Positions 8,654-17,343 are shown, numbered from the stretch's first letter. The stretch: 64,000 bases of DNA from Acinetobacter sp. WCHA55 (GCF_002165305.2 NZ_CP032286.1:1426001-1490000); one strand, 5' to 3'. Made by a program: numbers and translations. Notes: a model not told the origin generated them from the sequence alone.

Positions 8654-9343
8654 TCATGAGGTTTTATCTTCAACCTGAAGGTTGTTTAATATTTCTCTTA
8701 TATTTGAATTGTAGATTCTTGCTGAAAAGTCGCTAAAATTTTTCACTTCAGTACCTGAGTTGTTTATGAACTCCTGCACATTTTTAAACTGTTTTAAGGG
8801 TTTGTTTGTAATTCTAGAATGTTCATTAATGTAATATTCTATAACTTTATGAACATTTTCACTTTGCCCAGTCACAGCACCATAAGCACGTTGAGCTTGA
8901 AGGTAACTAGAGAAATTAATTTTTACTAAAATTAAGCCATTCACTACCTTTTCCATTTTGGGAAGTAGATCTTGATAGTAAGGAGTACCAGGGGTTATAT
9001 GATACGTTGCATCTGCGATGCTATCTTCCAATGATTCAATATCAAAAGCACATAAAGTTAAAGAGTGATCAAACTCTGAAAACTTTTTGTATGTTTCTAA
9101 AGAGAACTCGTTTCTTACAGACTTATTGTGTTGTACACGCCAATCATTAAAAAGTTTTGAAGCTACATAAGCTGCAGTTAATGTCGCCAAGATTGCTAGA
9201 AACGATGCTGTAGAGGATACTGCTTCTTTAAGAGGGTTTGGTGTGTGTTCAAGCCTATAGCCAATCCACGTAGCACCAAGAATTAAAACAAAGAAAATAA
9301 TAAAAATTGCGCAAATGTTAATTATTCTAACAGGTGTATTCAT
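8654..9343 (-). CDS. Hypothetical membrane protein, two TM helices
   Basis: This 229-residue protein starts MNTPVRIINICAIFIIFFVL, giving the first TM helix. A second hydrophobic segment follows at about 42-64 (SSTASFLAILATLTAAYVAS). The remaining 160 residues are helical and soluble. The family is not recognised. It has the same strand and layout as the gene at 7774-8505, and both belong to the integrase-linked island. Host-membrane or antiphage functions are possible but unproved. Confidence 0.75.
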   Translation of the reverse strand: MNTPVRIINICAIFIIFFVLILGATWIGYRLEHTPNPLKEAVSSTASFLAILATLTAAYVASKLFNDWRVQHNKSVRNEFSLETYKKFSEFDHSLTLCAFDIESLEDSIADATYHITPGTPYYQDLLPKMEKVVNGLILVKINFSSYLQAQRAYGAVTGQSENVHKVIEYYINEHSRITNKPLKQFKNVQEFINNSGTEVKNFSDFSARIYNSNIREILNNLQVEDKTS

Positions 9344-9371
9344 TATGGCTTAAATCCAAATTATTTATTAA

Positions 9372-9637
9372 TTACAAGGCACTACCTAATTTTTTTTCAA
9401 TGAAGCACTTCACTACAGCCTCAATTGCCGTATCCCCAACTTGTTCAGCTTCTCGGCTATTTGCACGTGACCCAACATAAAAAGCAGTCCATCTTGAGAA
9501 AGAGGGGGATATGCTAATACTTTCTTTTCTATTAGCTTTCCACATAACTCCCAATCGATCGCTGGCACTGATTTTACTTTCATTGCTTTAGCGAGGGCAT
9601 GAGGAAGTTGGTTAGGGGTTAGATCTGATACTTTCAT
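9372..9637 (-). pseudogene. DUF2591-like phage protein gene, broken by a frameshift
   Basis: Two overlapping frames together make one small protein. The first (MKVSDLTPNQLPHALAKAM to KKVLAYPP, starting at 9637) gives the N-terminus. The second (SFSRWTAFYVGSRANSREAE to the stop at 9372) gives the C-terminus, including AIEAVVKCFIEKKLG, which resembles DUF2591 endings. Adding one base to the five-G run (plus strand, 9503-9507) joins them into a single 88-residue reading frame. It lies directly beside the integrase, as expected for a phage-derived island gene. A sequencing error in the homopolymer is the alternative. Confidence 0.6.
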
Positions 9638-9640
9638 AAT

Positions 9641-10858
9641 TTATGTGTTCCAGCTATCTACAATGTTTGCCCAATCTTGCATCATCTTTCTACGATCCGC
9701 CAAATATTTCGCATGGTTATATGATGCACGGGTCTTATTTGCTTCAGCATGCGCCAGTTGTGTTTCGATCCAGTCAGCATTGTAGCCAAGGCTGTTTAAT
9801 TCAGTCGATGCTGTAGCCCTGAAGTCATGAGCTGTCACTTGATTTAGGCCAATATAAGTAAGCATTTTATTGAGAGTAGTTCTAGAGATCATGCAGTCTC
9901 TTTTCTGTGGAGAAGGGAAGACATATTTTTGGTCATTCGTAAAAGCATATTGTTCGTTCAAGATATTGAGTAATTGATCAGAAATAGGAACGATATGAAC
10001 TCTATTTTTTTTCATCGTGCGTTCTTGTTTTAGGCGTCTTGAGGCTTTGGGGAATTTGATAATCTTCTCCTCAAAGTCCACAAAACTCCACTCCATTTTT
10101 CTTATTTCAACAGTTCTGAGCATAGAGTAGAGCATTGCTAAACACGCATTCTTAACTGTTGTAGAACCTCCATAACTATCAATTTTTTGTCGTAGTGAAT
10201 TCTTCTCATGCTTTTCAAGTGGTCGAGCATGTTCAACCTCAGGGGTTTCAATGGCCTCCCTTACAGCATATGTGGGATCGTTCTCAGCGCGTAGAGTAAC
10301 AATGGCATAACGCATAACTAAACCAATGAATCTACGATTACGGTTGGCAGCAGACTCACCAGTGCCATGTTTCCCTTGGCTTAATACACGTTCAACTGTG
10401 TTTTTCATAATGGATAGGATATCTGCTGAGGTAACATCCTTTATTGGTTTATTGCCAATGGCTTTATAGACATCCTTATCCATCGAATTATTGAAACGAG
10501 CAATATAATCCTCTGATTTATATTTCATCTTCTCTTGAACGTATTCTTGCGCGATTGCTTTAAACGTATTGTTAGTAGCCAGTTCCTTTTCGATTCTATC
10601 TTTTTTCTTTTCTTCAACTGGGTTTAAACCCTTAGCAAGTTTGGTTTTTGCTTCGTCTTTAAGCTTGCGAGCATCTTGAAGTGACACTGCCGGGTATTCG
10701 CCAAAACTTATGGTTCCTTCTTTTCCATGTAGGACAAACTTGAATCGCCAAATTTTCTTACCAGTTGGGCGTACTTCAATATATAAACGTTCAGCATCAA
10801 GTATTCGGTAGGATTTTTCTTGTGGTTTTAAAGTTCTTACTTTTGAATCTGAGAGCAT
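9641..10858 (-). CDS. Tyrosine-type integrase of the island (P4/DUF4102 class)
   Basis: This is a 405-residue site-specific recombinase. The N-terminal DUF4102 domain (MLSDSKVRTLKPQEKSYRIL, then YIEVRPTGKKIWRFKF) is followed by a core-binding domain (about 100-185) and a catalytic domain. The catalytic residues visible are Arg in MLYSMLRTVEIRKM, the HxxR box in TAHDFRATASTELN, a second His in QLAHAEANKTRASYNH, and the nucleophile Tyr in the same block (RASYNHAKYL). The gene reads away from icd, so its 5' end marks one edge of the island. Confidence 0.92.
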   Translation of the reverse strand: MLSDSKVRTLKPQEKSYRILDAERLYIEVRPTGKKIWRFKFVLHGKEGTISFGEYPAVSLQDARKLKDEAKTKLAKGLNPVEEKKKDRIEKELATNNTFKAIAQEYVQEKMKYKSEDYIARFNNSMDKDVYKAIGNKPIKDVTSADILSIMKNTVERVLSQGKHGTGESAANRNRRFIGLVMRYAIVTLRAENDPTYAVREAIETPEVEHARPLEKHEKNSLRQKIDSYGGSTTVKNACLAMLYSMLRTVEIRKMEWSFVDFEEKIIKFPKASRRLKQERTMKKNRVHIVPISDQLLNILNEQYAFTNDQKYVFPSPQKRDCMISRTTLNKMLTYIGLNQVTAHDFRATASTELNSLGYNADWIETQLAHAEANKTRASYNHAKYLADRRKMMQDWANIVDSWNT

Positions 10859-11244
10859 ACGGGTAACTTGGTAGTAGAAATACGTTACCCGTGAAGATAC
10901 CCGTTTTTATTGCGGATTAAAATAGAATGAAAAAGACTAAAATAGACTGTAAGTATTATTATGTATGGCTTTGAATGGATTTTAGTAGATTGTAACGGAT
11001 TAATACAGACTCATATTATCGACATTATTCAGGATGACGATTTTCATAGTCAATAACTTCTGTAATTACATAAAATAAGAAATATCAAGATTTATTTAAT
11101 AGAGAAATGTAGTTATTTCTCGTATAAATCTCAAAAACAGCGGAATTCGATTAAGCTATTATGCGATAAGAAGAGTGGAAAGTATTGTCTATCGGCAATT
11201 ATTTTTTAAATTTGCCAATTATAATAAAAGGGAGCGCCTGCAAA
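10859..11244. other. Gap between integrase and icd: probable island junction and icd promoter
   Basis: No gene or tRNA is visible in these 386 bases. Next to the integrase start are similar short motifs (AAAATAGAATG at about 10919, AAAATAGACTGTAAG at about 10939, AGTAGATTGTAAC at about 10984) that could be integrase arm sites. The right half is AT-rich and must hold the icd promoter. The attachment core could not be fixed without the other island end. Confidence 0.4.
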
Positions 11245-12498
11245 ATGGGTTATCAGAAGATCATCGTTCCTGCGGATGGTAGTAAAATTACCGTAAACGC
11301 AGATTTATCATTAAATGTTCCAAATCAACCGATTATTCCTTTTATTGAAGGCGATGGTATTGGTGTCGACATTACACCAGCCATGAAAACTGTAGTAGAT
11401 GCAGCAGTACAAAAAGCATATGGCGGTAAACGCTCGATTGAGTGGATGGAAGTCTACTGTGGTGAAAAAGCCAATAAAATTTATGGCTCTTATATGCCAG
11501 AAGAAACTTTTGATGCGCTACGCGAGTTTGTGGTTTCTATTAAAGGGCCTTTAACAACCCCTGTTGGCGGGGGTATCCGTTCTTTGAATGTGGCGTTACG
11601 CCAAGAATTAGATTTGTATGTCTGTGTTCGCCCTGTACGTTGGTTTGAAGGGGTACCATCACCTGTTCAGCATCCTGAGCTGACTGACATGGTTATTTTC
11701 CGTGAAAATTCAGAAGATATTTATGCAGGAATTGAGTGGAAAGCTGATTCTCCTGAAGCAAAAAAAGTAATTAAGTTTCTCAAAGAAGAAATGGGCGTGA
11801 CTAAAATCCGCTTTGAAGATAACTGTGGGATAGGGATTAAGCCCGTATCGAAAGAAGGAACGCAGCGCCTTGTCCGTAAAGCTATCCAGTTTGCGATTGA
11901 TAATCATAAGCCGAGTGTGACCTTGGTTCACAAAGGCAACATCATGAAATATACCGAAGGGGCGTTTAAAGAGTGGGGCTATGAACTTGCGATGGACCGT
12001 TTCGGTGGTGAGCTGATTGATGGCGGGCCATGGGTCAAAATTAAGAATCCGAAGAATGGTAAAGACATTATTATAAAAGATGTGATTGCTGATGCATTCT
12101 TGCAGCAGATTTTAATGCGTCCTGCGGACTATTCAGTGATTGCGACTCTAAACCTGAATGGTGACTATATTTCAGATGCACTGGCGGCTGAAGTCGGAGG
12201 GATTGGTATTGCGCCAGGTGCGAATATTGGTGGGGCGATTTCTGTTTATGAAGCCACGCACGGAACTGCGCCTAAATATGCTGGTCAAGATAAAGTAAAC
12301 CCGGGTTCTATTATTCTTTCTGCTGAAATGATGCTACGGGATATGGGCTGGATAGAGGCGGCAGATTTAATCATTAAGGGTATTTCAGGAGCAATTGAGG
12401 CGAAAACGGTCACTTATGATTTTGAGCGTTTAATGCCGAATGCAACCTTATTACGTTGTTCGGAGTTTGGTGAGGCTATTATTGCGAATATGGAATAA
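11245..12498 (+). CDS. icd: NADP-dependent isocitrate dehydrogenase
   Basis: This TCA-cycle enzyme oxidises isocitrate to 2-oxoglutarate. I chose the ATG at 11245 ([14 protein letters not shown]), preceded by AAAAGGGAGCG, giving 417 residues, the usual length. A longer frame from 11185 lacks family support. Key blocks are present: [37 protein letters not shown] with the substrate Ser, [17 protein letters not shown], and the NADP-binding [20 protein letters not shown] strong terminator follows. An island integrase stands immediately upstream, so the native promoter may have been partly replaced. Confidence 0.97.
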   Translation: MGYQKIIVPADGSKITVNADLSLNVPNQPIIPFIEGDGIGVDITPAMKTVVDAAVQKAYGGKRSIEWMEVYCGEKANKIYGSYMPEETFDALREFVVSIKGPLTTPVGGGIRSLNVALRQELDLYVCVRPVRWFEGVPSPVQHPELTDMVIFRENSEDIYAGIEWKADSPEAKKVIKFLKEEMGVTKIRFEDNCGIGIKPVSKEGTQRLVRKAIQFAIDNHKPSVTLVHKGNIMKYTEGAFKEWGYELAMDRFGGELIDGGPWVKIKNPKNGKDIIIKDVIADAFLQQILMRPADYSVIATLNLNGDYISDALAAEVGGIGIAPGANIGGAISVYEATHGTAPKYAGQDKVNPGSIILSAEMMLRDMGWIEAADLIIKGISGAIEAKTVTYDFERLMPNATLLRCSEFGEAIIANME

Positions 12499-12520
12499 AC
12501 CTAAAGCTAAAAATGATAGA

Positions 12521-12549
12521 AACCCGCATTTGTTGCGGGTTCTTTTTTT
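12521..12549 (+). terminator. Rho-independent terminator of icd
   Basis: AACCCGCA and TGCGGGTT form a stem closing a short loop, followed by CTTTTTTT. It begins 22 bases after the icd stop. Confidence 0.85.
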
Positions 12550-12783
12550 ATAAGTTGAATCTAGCGGTCGAAATATGTTTGCAATGTAAGACTAGGTTAA
12601 GGCATTCGTGCTTTAGGTGAGTGAAAGTACAGTCTAACAATTCGATAGTTTGATTTATAAAGGGAAATTAGATTTGTCATTACATTGAAGTACTTTGATA
12701 CAGCTTATAGCTTGGGTTTTTGAGCCAGTGTTGTATGGTGGTCTTTGTCGAATGTTACGGCAGATGATCAAAGGAGTAGTCTC

Positions 12784-12957
12784 GTGGCTAATCAACAAAA
12801 TCAGCAGCAGAACAATCAGCAACAACGTCAACAGCAACCGAACCAACCGCAAGAAAAGCCAGATCAGCAACAACAGCAACAACAGCAACAGCAGCCAAAT
12901 AAAGGCCAGCAAAAACAACCGAACCAAAACCAACAGAATCCAAATCAGCAACGTTAA
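12784..12957 (+). CDS. 57-residue glutamine/asparagine-rich small protein
   Basis: A GTG start at 12784 is set by AAAGGAG (12770-12776) seven bases upstream. The frame is open further back, but without a ribosome site. The product has 31 Gln and 10 Asn among 57 residues, including ten Gln in a row, with scattered Pro and Lys and no hydrophobic core. It should be intrinsically disordered, and composition is all that can be said. The very basic 38-residue gene lies 82 bases downstream on the same strand, and the two share the terminator at 13190. No known function is claimed. Confidence 0.65.
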   Translation: MANQQNQQQNNQQQRQQQPNQPQEKPDQQQQQQQQQQPNKGQQKQPNQNQQNPNQQR

Positions 12958-13039
12958 AGCTGTCGTGATTTAATGAATTTATTTAAAAACGTAGCACGGA
13001 GGAATCGCGCAAAAGGAATTGAACTAACAGGAGGACTCT

Positions 13040-13156
13040 ATGTCGAATAATGTTGTGAAAACATTAAAACAGAAGATCAAAGCTCGTTTAAAAAAGATTT
13101 CTAAGCATCAGTCTAAGCTGAAAGCCTTGGAGAAAAAACTGAAGAAACGTAAGTAA
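13040..13156 (+). CDS. 38-residue highly basic peptide
   Basis: This short frame starts ATG at 13040 after a very good ribosome site (AGGAGG at 13029-13034). It reads MSNNVVKTLKQKIKARLKK and ends LEKKLKKRK. It has 14 Lys and 2 Arg against one Glu, with a heptad-like spacing of aliphatic residues, so an amphipathic basic helix or coiled coil is likely. A terminator follows. Nucleic-acid or membrane binding is inference. It may be co-transcribed with the Gln-rich gene. Confidence 0.65.
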   Translation: MSNNVVKTLKQKIKARLKKISKHQSKLKALEKKLKKRK

Positions 13157-13189
13157 ATTTACGTCATTTAATTCATCTTTTAACCAAAG

Positions 13190-13213
13190 CCCTCATATCA
13201 AATGAGGGTTTTG
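13190..13213 (+). terminator. Terminator of the small-gene pair
   Basis: CCCTCAT (13190-13196) pairs with ATGAGGG (13202-13208), followed by TTTTG. Confidence 0.7.
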
Positions 13214-13850
13214 TCGTTATTACATATATAAGATATCTTTCAATATATGAAGTATTTAGTATGAATAAGTAATTTTATCTTATTTGTATATCTAAAAATT
13301 AGCTGAGTAGTTGAATCATGTCTCGTTTAGTTTTGAGTGGAGCTATTTTAAGTACAAGTCTGCTGATGATTGGATGTCAGCCACCTGCTTCGGGTGAAGC
13401 AGCAGGTTTGAGCTACCCCTATTTATATTGGCAGTTATATAAAACGCCTTTAGCAAAAAATTTAAATGTGCCTGTACAAGGTGTAAGCCACAAACAGATA
13501 CAGGACACTTGGGGGGCTGCACGTGGTCAGGGACGAAAACATCAAGGTATTGATATTTTTGCTAAACGTGGTACGCCTGTGTTAAGCGCCACATCAGGCA
13601 TCGTCTTGGATGTCGGGATAAATAGTCTAGGTGGACAAGTGGTGTGGGTGATGGGGCCAAATCTAAGCCGTCACTACTATGCGCATTTAGATGCCTATGC
13701 GCCTGATATTCAAACGGGTGATTGGGTTGAAGTGGGAGAGGTATTGGGTTATGTCGGAAACACGGGCAATGCTAAGAATACGCCACCACATTTGCACTAT
13801 GGAATTTATAAGACTGGACTCTGTACACGACAAAAATAGATAACTCATTG

Positions 13851-13878
13851 AAATAATGTCACAATAATTGTTTTCTAA
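13851..13878 (-). promoter_or_regulatory. ISAba1 outward promoter
   Basis: On the minus strand TTAGAA (13873-13878) and TTATTT (13851-13856) are separated by 16 bases. This is the outward promoter known to raise expression of neighbouring genes, for example carbapenemases. Here it fires leftward, antisense to the disrupted M23 gene and the small-gene pair. Confidence 0.85.
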
Positions 13879-13889
13879 CGACGAATACT

Positions 13890-14459
13890 ATGACACATCT
13901 CAATGAGTTATATCTTATCTTAAACAAATCTCTAAAATGGAACAAGTCACATTTAAAGTGCTTTGCGCTCATCATGCTTGTGATTATTTTAAAGCAAACA
14001 TGTAATCTTTCTTCTGCATCTAAAGCCTTGCCCATCAAGTGTTTACCACAATCATTTTATCGACGTATGCAGCGCTTCTTTGCAGGTCAGTATTTTGATT
14101 ATCGTCAAATTTCTCAGTTGATTTTCAATATGTTTTCATTCGACCAAGTGCAACTGACTTTAGATAGAACCAATTGGAAATGGGGAAAACGAAATATTAA
14201 TATCCTGATGCTCGCAATCGTTTATCGTGGAATAGCGATACCTATCCTTTGGACATTGCTTAATAAACGTGGAAATTCAGATACGAAAGAGCGTATTGCT
14301 TTGATTCAACGCTTTATAGCCATTTTTGGTAAAGACCGTATTGTGAATGTGTTCGCAGACAGAGAGTTTATCGGTGAGCAGTGGTTTACATGGTTAATTG
14401 AACAAGACATCAACTTCTGCATTCGTGTTAAAAAAACTTCATTGTCACCAATCATTTAG
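13890..14459 (+). CDS. ISAba1 transposase, first frame
   Basis: This is the 189-residue N-terminal part of an IS4 transposase. It contains the first two catalytic Asp residues, in LTLDRTNWKWGKR and VNVFADREFIGEQW. An A7 run near its end (RVKKTS) allows a -1 slip into the second frame to make the full enzyme. Confidence 0.93.
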   Translation: MTHLNELYLILNKSLKWNKSHLKCFALIMLVIILKQTCNLSSASKALPIKCLPQSFYRRMQRFFAGQYFDYRQISQLIFNMFSFDQVQLTLDRTNWKWGKRNINILMLAIVYRGIAIPILWTLLNKRGNSDTKERIALIQRFIAIFGKDRIVNVFADREFIGEQWFTWLIEQDINFCIRVKKTSLSPII

Positions 14460-14980
14460 GAAAGAATCATAAAATTAGTGATTTATTTCGCCATCTTAAA
14501 GTTGGTCAAATTGAATGTCGTAAACGACGGATTTTGGTTGGTCGGGTGAAACTATATATAAGTGCACTACAGTTAGAAAATGGAGAGCTTTTACTCGTCG
14601 TTTCTCCTCAGTTTAATGCCAATGCTATTCAGGATTATGCATTACGCTGGGAAATTGAAACCTTATTCAGTTGTCTCAAAGGACGCGGGTTTAATCTTGA
14701 AAATACGCGCTTGACAGACCCTAGACGAGTGAAAAAATTGATTGCGGTGTTAGCTATAAGCTTCTGTTGGTGTTACTTAACGGGTGAATGGCAACATAAT
14801 CAAAAAAAAGCGATAAAAATAAAGAAGCATGGACGACTCTCAATGAGTTTATTTCGCTATGGTTTAGACTATGTTCAAATGGCGATTCAGCGTTTAATTG
14901 GTTTTGGGAAAAAAGAAGAGTTTAAGGAAATTTTGGCAATTTTAAGAAAGCAGAATCCTGATAGGATAAGGGTTCTGTGA
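14441..14980 (+). CDS. ISAba1 transposase, second frame
   Basis: This is the C-terminal part of the IS4 transposase. It holds the YREK signature as YALRWEIETLFSCLK, with the catalytic Glu. The frame is open from 14432, just inside the A7 slippery run, so it is most likely made by -1 frameshifting from the first frame. An ATT or the TTG at 14534 would be poor starts. Confidence 0.88.
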   Translation: MVTNHLGKNHKISDLFRHLKVGQIECRKRRILVGRVKLYISALQLENGELLLVVSPQFNANAIQDYALRWEIETLFSCLKGRGFNLENTRLTDPRRVKKLIAVLAISFCWCYLTGEWQHNQKKAIKIKKHGRLSMSLFRYGLDYVQMAIQRLIGFGKKEEFKEILAILRKQNPDRIRVL

Positions 14981-15266
14981 AATTTGTCGTGTACAGAGAA
15001 GACTGGAAAAGGGGCAGTGAATCCTTATCCATATTTAACTTTAAATGCATTGAAATAACCGAGCTTTGATCTGCAACTGTAAAAGTTCAAATGTGTTAAA
15101 TGTATTGATCTTGATAGCTCATCAATGGAGTTCTTTTTCTTCTTATACCGTTCATTTGTAATATTTAGAGGTGAGTAAAAATATCACCACGTATTTAACA
15201 AGGGTCACTCCCTATAATGTAACCTACTAACGCAAGTGGTTGTTCGACTTTCTTTTATATGAAGGC

Positions 15267-16469
15267 TTAAAAGGCCTCCTTTTTACTGGTTGGATTGGAG
15301 GTAGAGGTCGTACGGGTAAAATAAAACAATTGCAGTGTTCCTAAACCGAGGACTCCCGCAGCAAGCATAAACTGAAAGTGATATGACCAACCCAAATGCT
15401 GCAAGGTACTAAAACTTAAACCACCAACCAGTTGTACCGTTGCAAAGCTAAGTGTTGCCATACTCCACAGTTTTTTATAGGCCAAGCCATAAAGTTGTAA
15501 GATGGTGTAGGAGGTGAGAAAGACCACTGCAGGGTTCAGTAGGCCTGTGAGAAATGAAGACAGGAGCGTAAATACAGGTGAAAAACTCAGAACTGCAATA
15601 AAAACTGCCGTAATATAGACACTGTATAAAATCTTTAAAGCCAGAAAGTTGCCAAATTTACGTGCTAAAGCATAAGCTGTCGCAGCACCTAGAGCACTGC
15701 CTAGGCCATATAAAATCCAGTTAAAATTGATCCAATATAAATTTAGCGTTAAAACATGGCTTAAATAATCAATCCAAAACAAAGAATGGGGAATATACGC
15801 AAAGGCGCTACAGGCATACACAATGAGTAAGCTATAGTAAATTTTATTCACTGTATGAGTTTGGGGCTGGCTCGTAGGAATACTGTGCAGTTGCTTTTGG
15901 AAAGGGCGAACCAGTGTCCATAATAACCATGTCAAGACAAATGCAAAGCCACAGAGAATGAACCAGGCGCTGCTGATAGCAATGCGATCTAAATACGGCA
16001 TAAACAACGTGGCTGCCAATACACCAATCCCGATTCCGCTAAATCCAATCAGATTAATTTTAAAACGATGCTGTAACTCACTGCACTGCGCCACAATACT
16101 GGGCGATAGAATCATCAGCAAACCACCGCCGATACCTGAAATGATGCGCCACACCAAATACCAAACTTCATGAAAATGTGAAAATGCACAGGCAAACAGG
16201 CTGATTGAACCAAACAGCGCAGCAAAAATGATATAGATCGGCATTTTTGCATTTTGTGGCAGCTTCATCGCCCAGAACGCGCCGATCAGATAGCCCAGTA
16301 GATTGGCACTACCGAGTAGGCTGGCGAAATTGTGTGACCATTCATAGGCTTCACGAGTAGACGGCAGTAGAGCGGTATAAGAAAAACGTAAGATGCCAAT
16401 CCCCAAGCACATGCTCAGGCAGAGAAAGAGACTCAGTTGTACAGTGCTCGAGAACGTCCTGTTCATCAT
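15267..16469 (-). CDS. YbfB/YjiJ-family MFS transporter
   Basis: This 400-residue inner-membrane protein has about 12 TM helices. The start MMNRTFSSTVQLSLFLCLSM leads into GIGILRFSYTALLPSTREAY, the typical first loop of the YbfB/YjiJ group. The substrate is unknown for this family. Residues 190-215 form the central cytoplasmic loop. It is transcribed alone toward the ISAba1 insertion. The second Met may be the true start. Confidence 0.85.
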   Translation of the reverse strand: MMNRTFSSTVQLSLFLCLSMCLGIGILRFSYTALLPSTREAYEWSHNFASLLGSANLLGYLIGAFWAMKLPQNAKMPIYIIFAALFGSISLFACAFSHFHEVWYLVWRIISGIGGGLLMILSPSIVAQCSELQHRFKINLIGFSGIGIGVLAATLFMPYLDRIAISSAWFILCGFAFVLTWLLWTLVRPFQKQLHSIPTSQPQTHTVNKIYYSLLIVYACSAFAYIPHSLFWIDYLSHVLTLNLYWINFNWILYGLGSALGAATAYALARKFGNFLALKILYSVYITAVFIAVLSFSPVFTLLSSFLTGLLNPAVVFLTSYTILQLYGLAYKKLWSMATLSFATVQLVGGLSFSTLQHLGWSYHFQFMLAAGVLGLGTLQLFYFTRTTSTSNPTSKKEAF

Positions 16470-16577
16470 TATTTGATTATTTGTTTAAAAAACACACTTG
16501 AACTATAAGATGAAATTTACAATAAAACAATCCAGTGATGTTCGTCTTTAGTCGAGCGGAGTAAAGGCGAAGTCAAT

Positions 16578-17183
16578 TTAATCAGTGTCTTTAAGTGTAT
16601 TGATATCCACTGCATCACCAATGGTATAAAAATGTCCGCCTGCAACATGATGGATGCTTTTCCATTGCTCTGTGGCTTCATGGTAGTACCAATGCCCATC
16701 TCTAAAAACGCGATCATCTGCATAAGCGGCAATGACTTTGCCAATAAATAAGTCATGTTGCTGTTGATTATGCGGTTCAGGAATGAGTTCGCACAGAATC
16801 CATGCGCTACAGCCTTCAACCACTGGGGTAGGGCTGTGATTAAACTGAAACAGTTCGACCCCACACTGACGCAACTTTTCAGGAGCATCATATTGACTGA
16901 TCATGCCCAGTGCATAGACCATTTTTAACTGTTTAAGTGTAGGGACTTGCAGCGCAAATAGACCTGATTTTTCAACGATACTGCGTGTTTTCGTAGATTT
17001 ATCGAGGACGACCGTTACTTTGGCGGGGCTAAACTCTAGGGCACATGCCCAAGCCGCAGTCATGACATCGGTGCTTTCATCATCTTGACTGGAAACCAGC
17101 ACGGTTGGTCCGTGGTTGAGTAGCCGATATGCTTTTTCTAAAGGAACGGACAGAATGTGAGGATTAAGCAGAGATTGATTCAT
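16578..17183 (-). CDS. Flavin reductase family protein (FMN-binding split barrel)
   Basis: This 201-residue protein has the flavin reductase-like FMN-binding fold. SLEKAYRLL-type text leads into TVLVSSQDDESTDVMTAAWACALEFSPAKVTVVLDKSTKTRSIVE, which is the FMN-binding core, and ends with the FYTIGDAVDI region. Members reduce flavins or act as flavoenzymes with unknown substrates. The start at 17183 (MNQSLLNPH) fits the family better than an upstream Met that would add 15 residues. It is probably monocistronic. Confidence 0.85.
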   Translation of the reverse strand: MNQSLLNPHILSVPLEKAYRLLNHGPTVLVSSQDDESTDVMTAAWACALEFSPAKVTVVLDKSTKTRSIVEKSGLFALQVPTLKQLKMVYALGMISQYDAPEKLRQCGVELFQFNHSPTPVVEGCSAWILCELIPEPHNQQQHDLFIGKVIAAYADDRVFRDGHWYYHEATEQWKSIHHVAGGHFYTIGDAVDINTLKDTD

Positions 17184-17343
17184 GTAAAAGAACACTTTAA
17201 CAGCCGTTTTAAGTGCTTTATACCACATTCTAAAACTGCCGATTCAGTCTAAATTTGTACATTCAGTGGGGAATGTGGCGCAAAACCGTAAGGCCGTTTC
17301 AATTTTGATTTATAATTATGACAGCATCATTTAGGGAAACAAT

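Larger units (their letters stand above)
13819..14998 (+). mobile_element. ISAba1 (IS4 family), 1180 bp
   Basis: Perfect 16-bp terminal inverted repeats CTCTGTACACGACAAA bound a 1180-bp element, and the 9-bp target AAGACTGGA is duplicated at 13810-13818 and 14999-15007. Length, repeats and two-frame transposase match ISAba1 as I know it. Seven A at 14430-14436 lie where the first transposase frame can slip -1 into the second. The intact duplication indicates a simple, probably recent insertion. Confidence 0.96.
13318..15058 (+). pseudogene. M23-family peptidase lipoprotein, interrupted by ISAba1
   Basis: The protein starts with a lipoprotein signal (lipobox LLMIGC, lipid Cys at residue 20). 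A LytM/M23 domain follows, with the metal ligands visible in HQGIDIFAKRG, YYAHLDAY and PPHLHYGIY. ISAba1 sits after codon 167. Joining 13318-13818 to 15008-15058 restores a 183-residue frame ending in AVNPYPYLTLNALK. The current product (13318-13839) keeps all metal ligands but swaps the last 16 residues for six IS-encoded ones (LCTRQK). It could therefore still be active. The family cleaves peptidoglycan cross-bridges or activates amidases in the envelope. Confidence 0.88.

Noticed and set aside
11185-11244. Upstream extension of icd from 11185
   Set aside because: The extra 20 residues are unlike any isocitrate dehydrogenase N-terminus, and the ATG at 11245 has its own ribosome site.
12655-12973. 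Leu-rich frame on the minus strand and Ser/Asn-rich frame on the plus strand over the Gln-rich gene
   Set aside because: Both are produced by the CAA/CAG repeats read in other frames and lack ribosome sites.
12970-13047. 25-residue frame starting ATGAATTTATTTAAAAACG between the two small genes
   Set aside because: It has no ribosome site and overlaps the start of the basic-peptide gene.
16517-16891. 124-residue minus-strand frame over the flavin reductase gene
   Set aside because: It overlaps the well-supported flavin reductase in another frame and has no family features.
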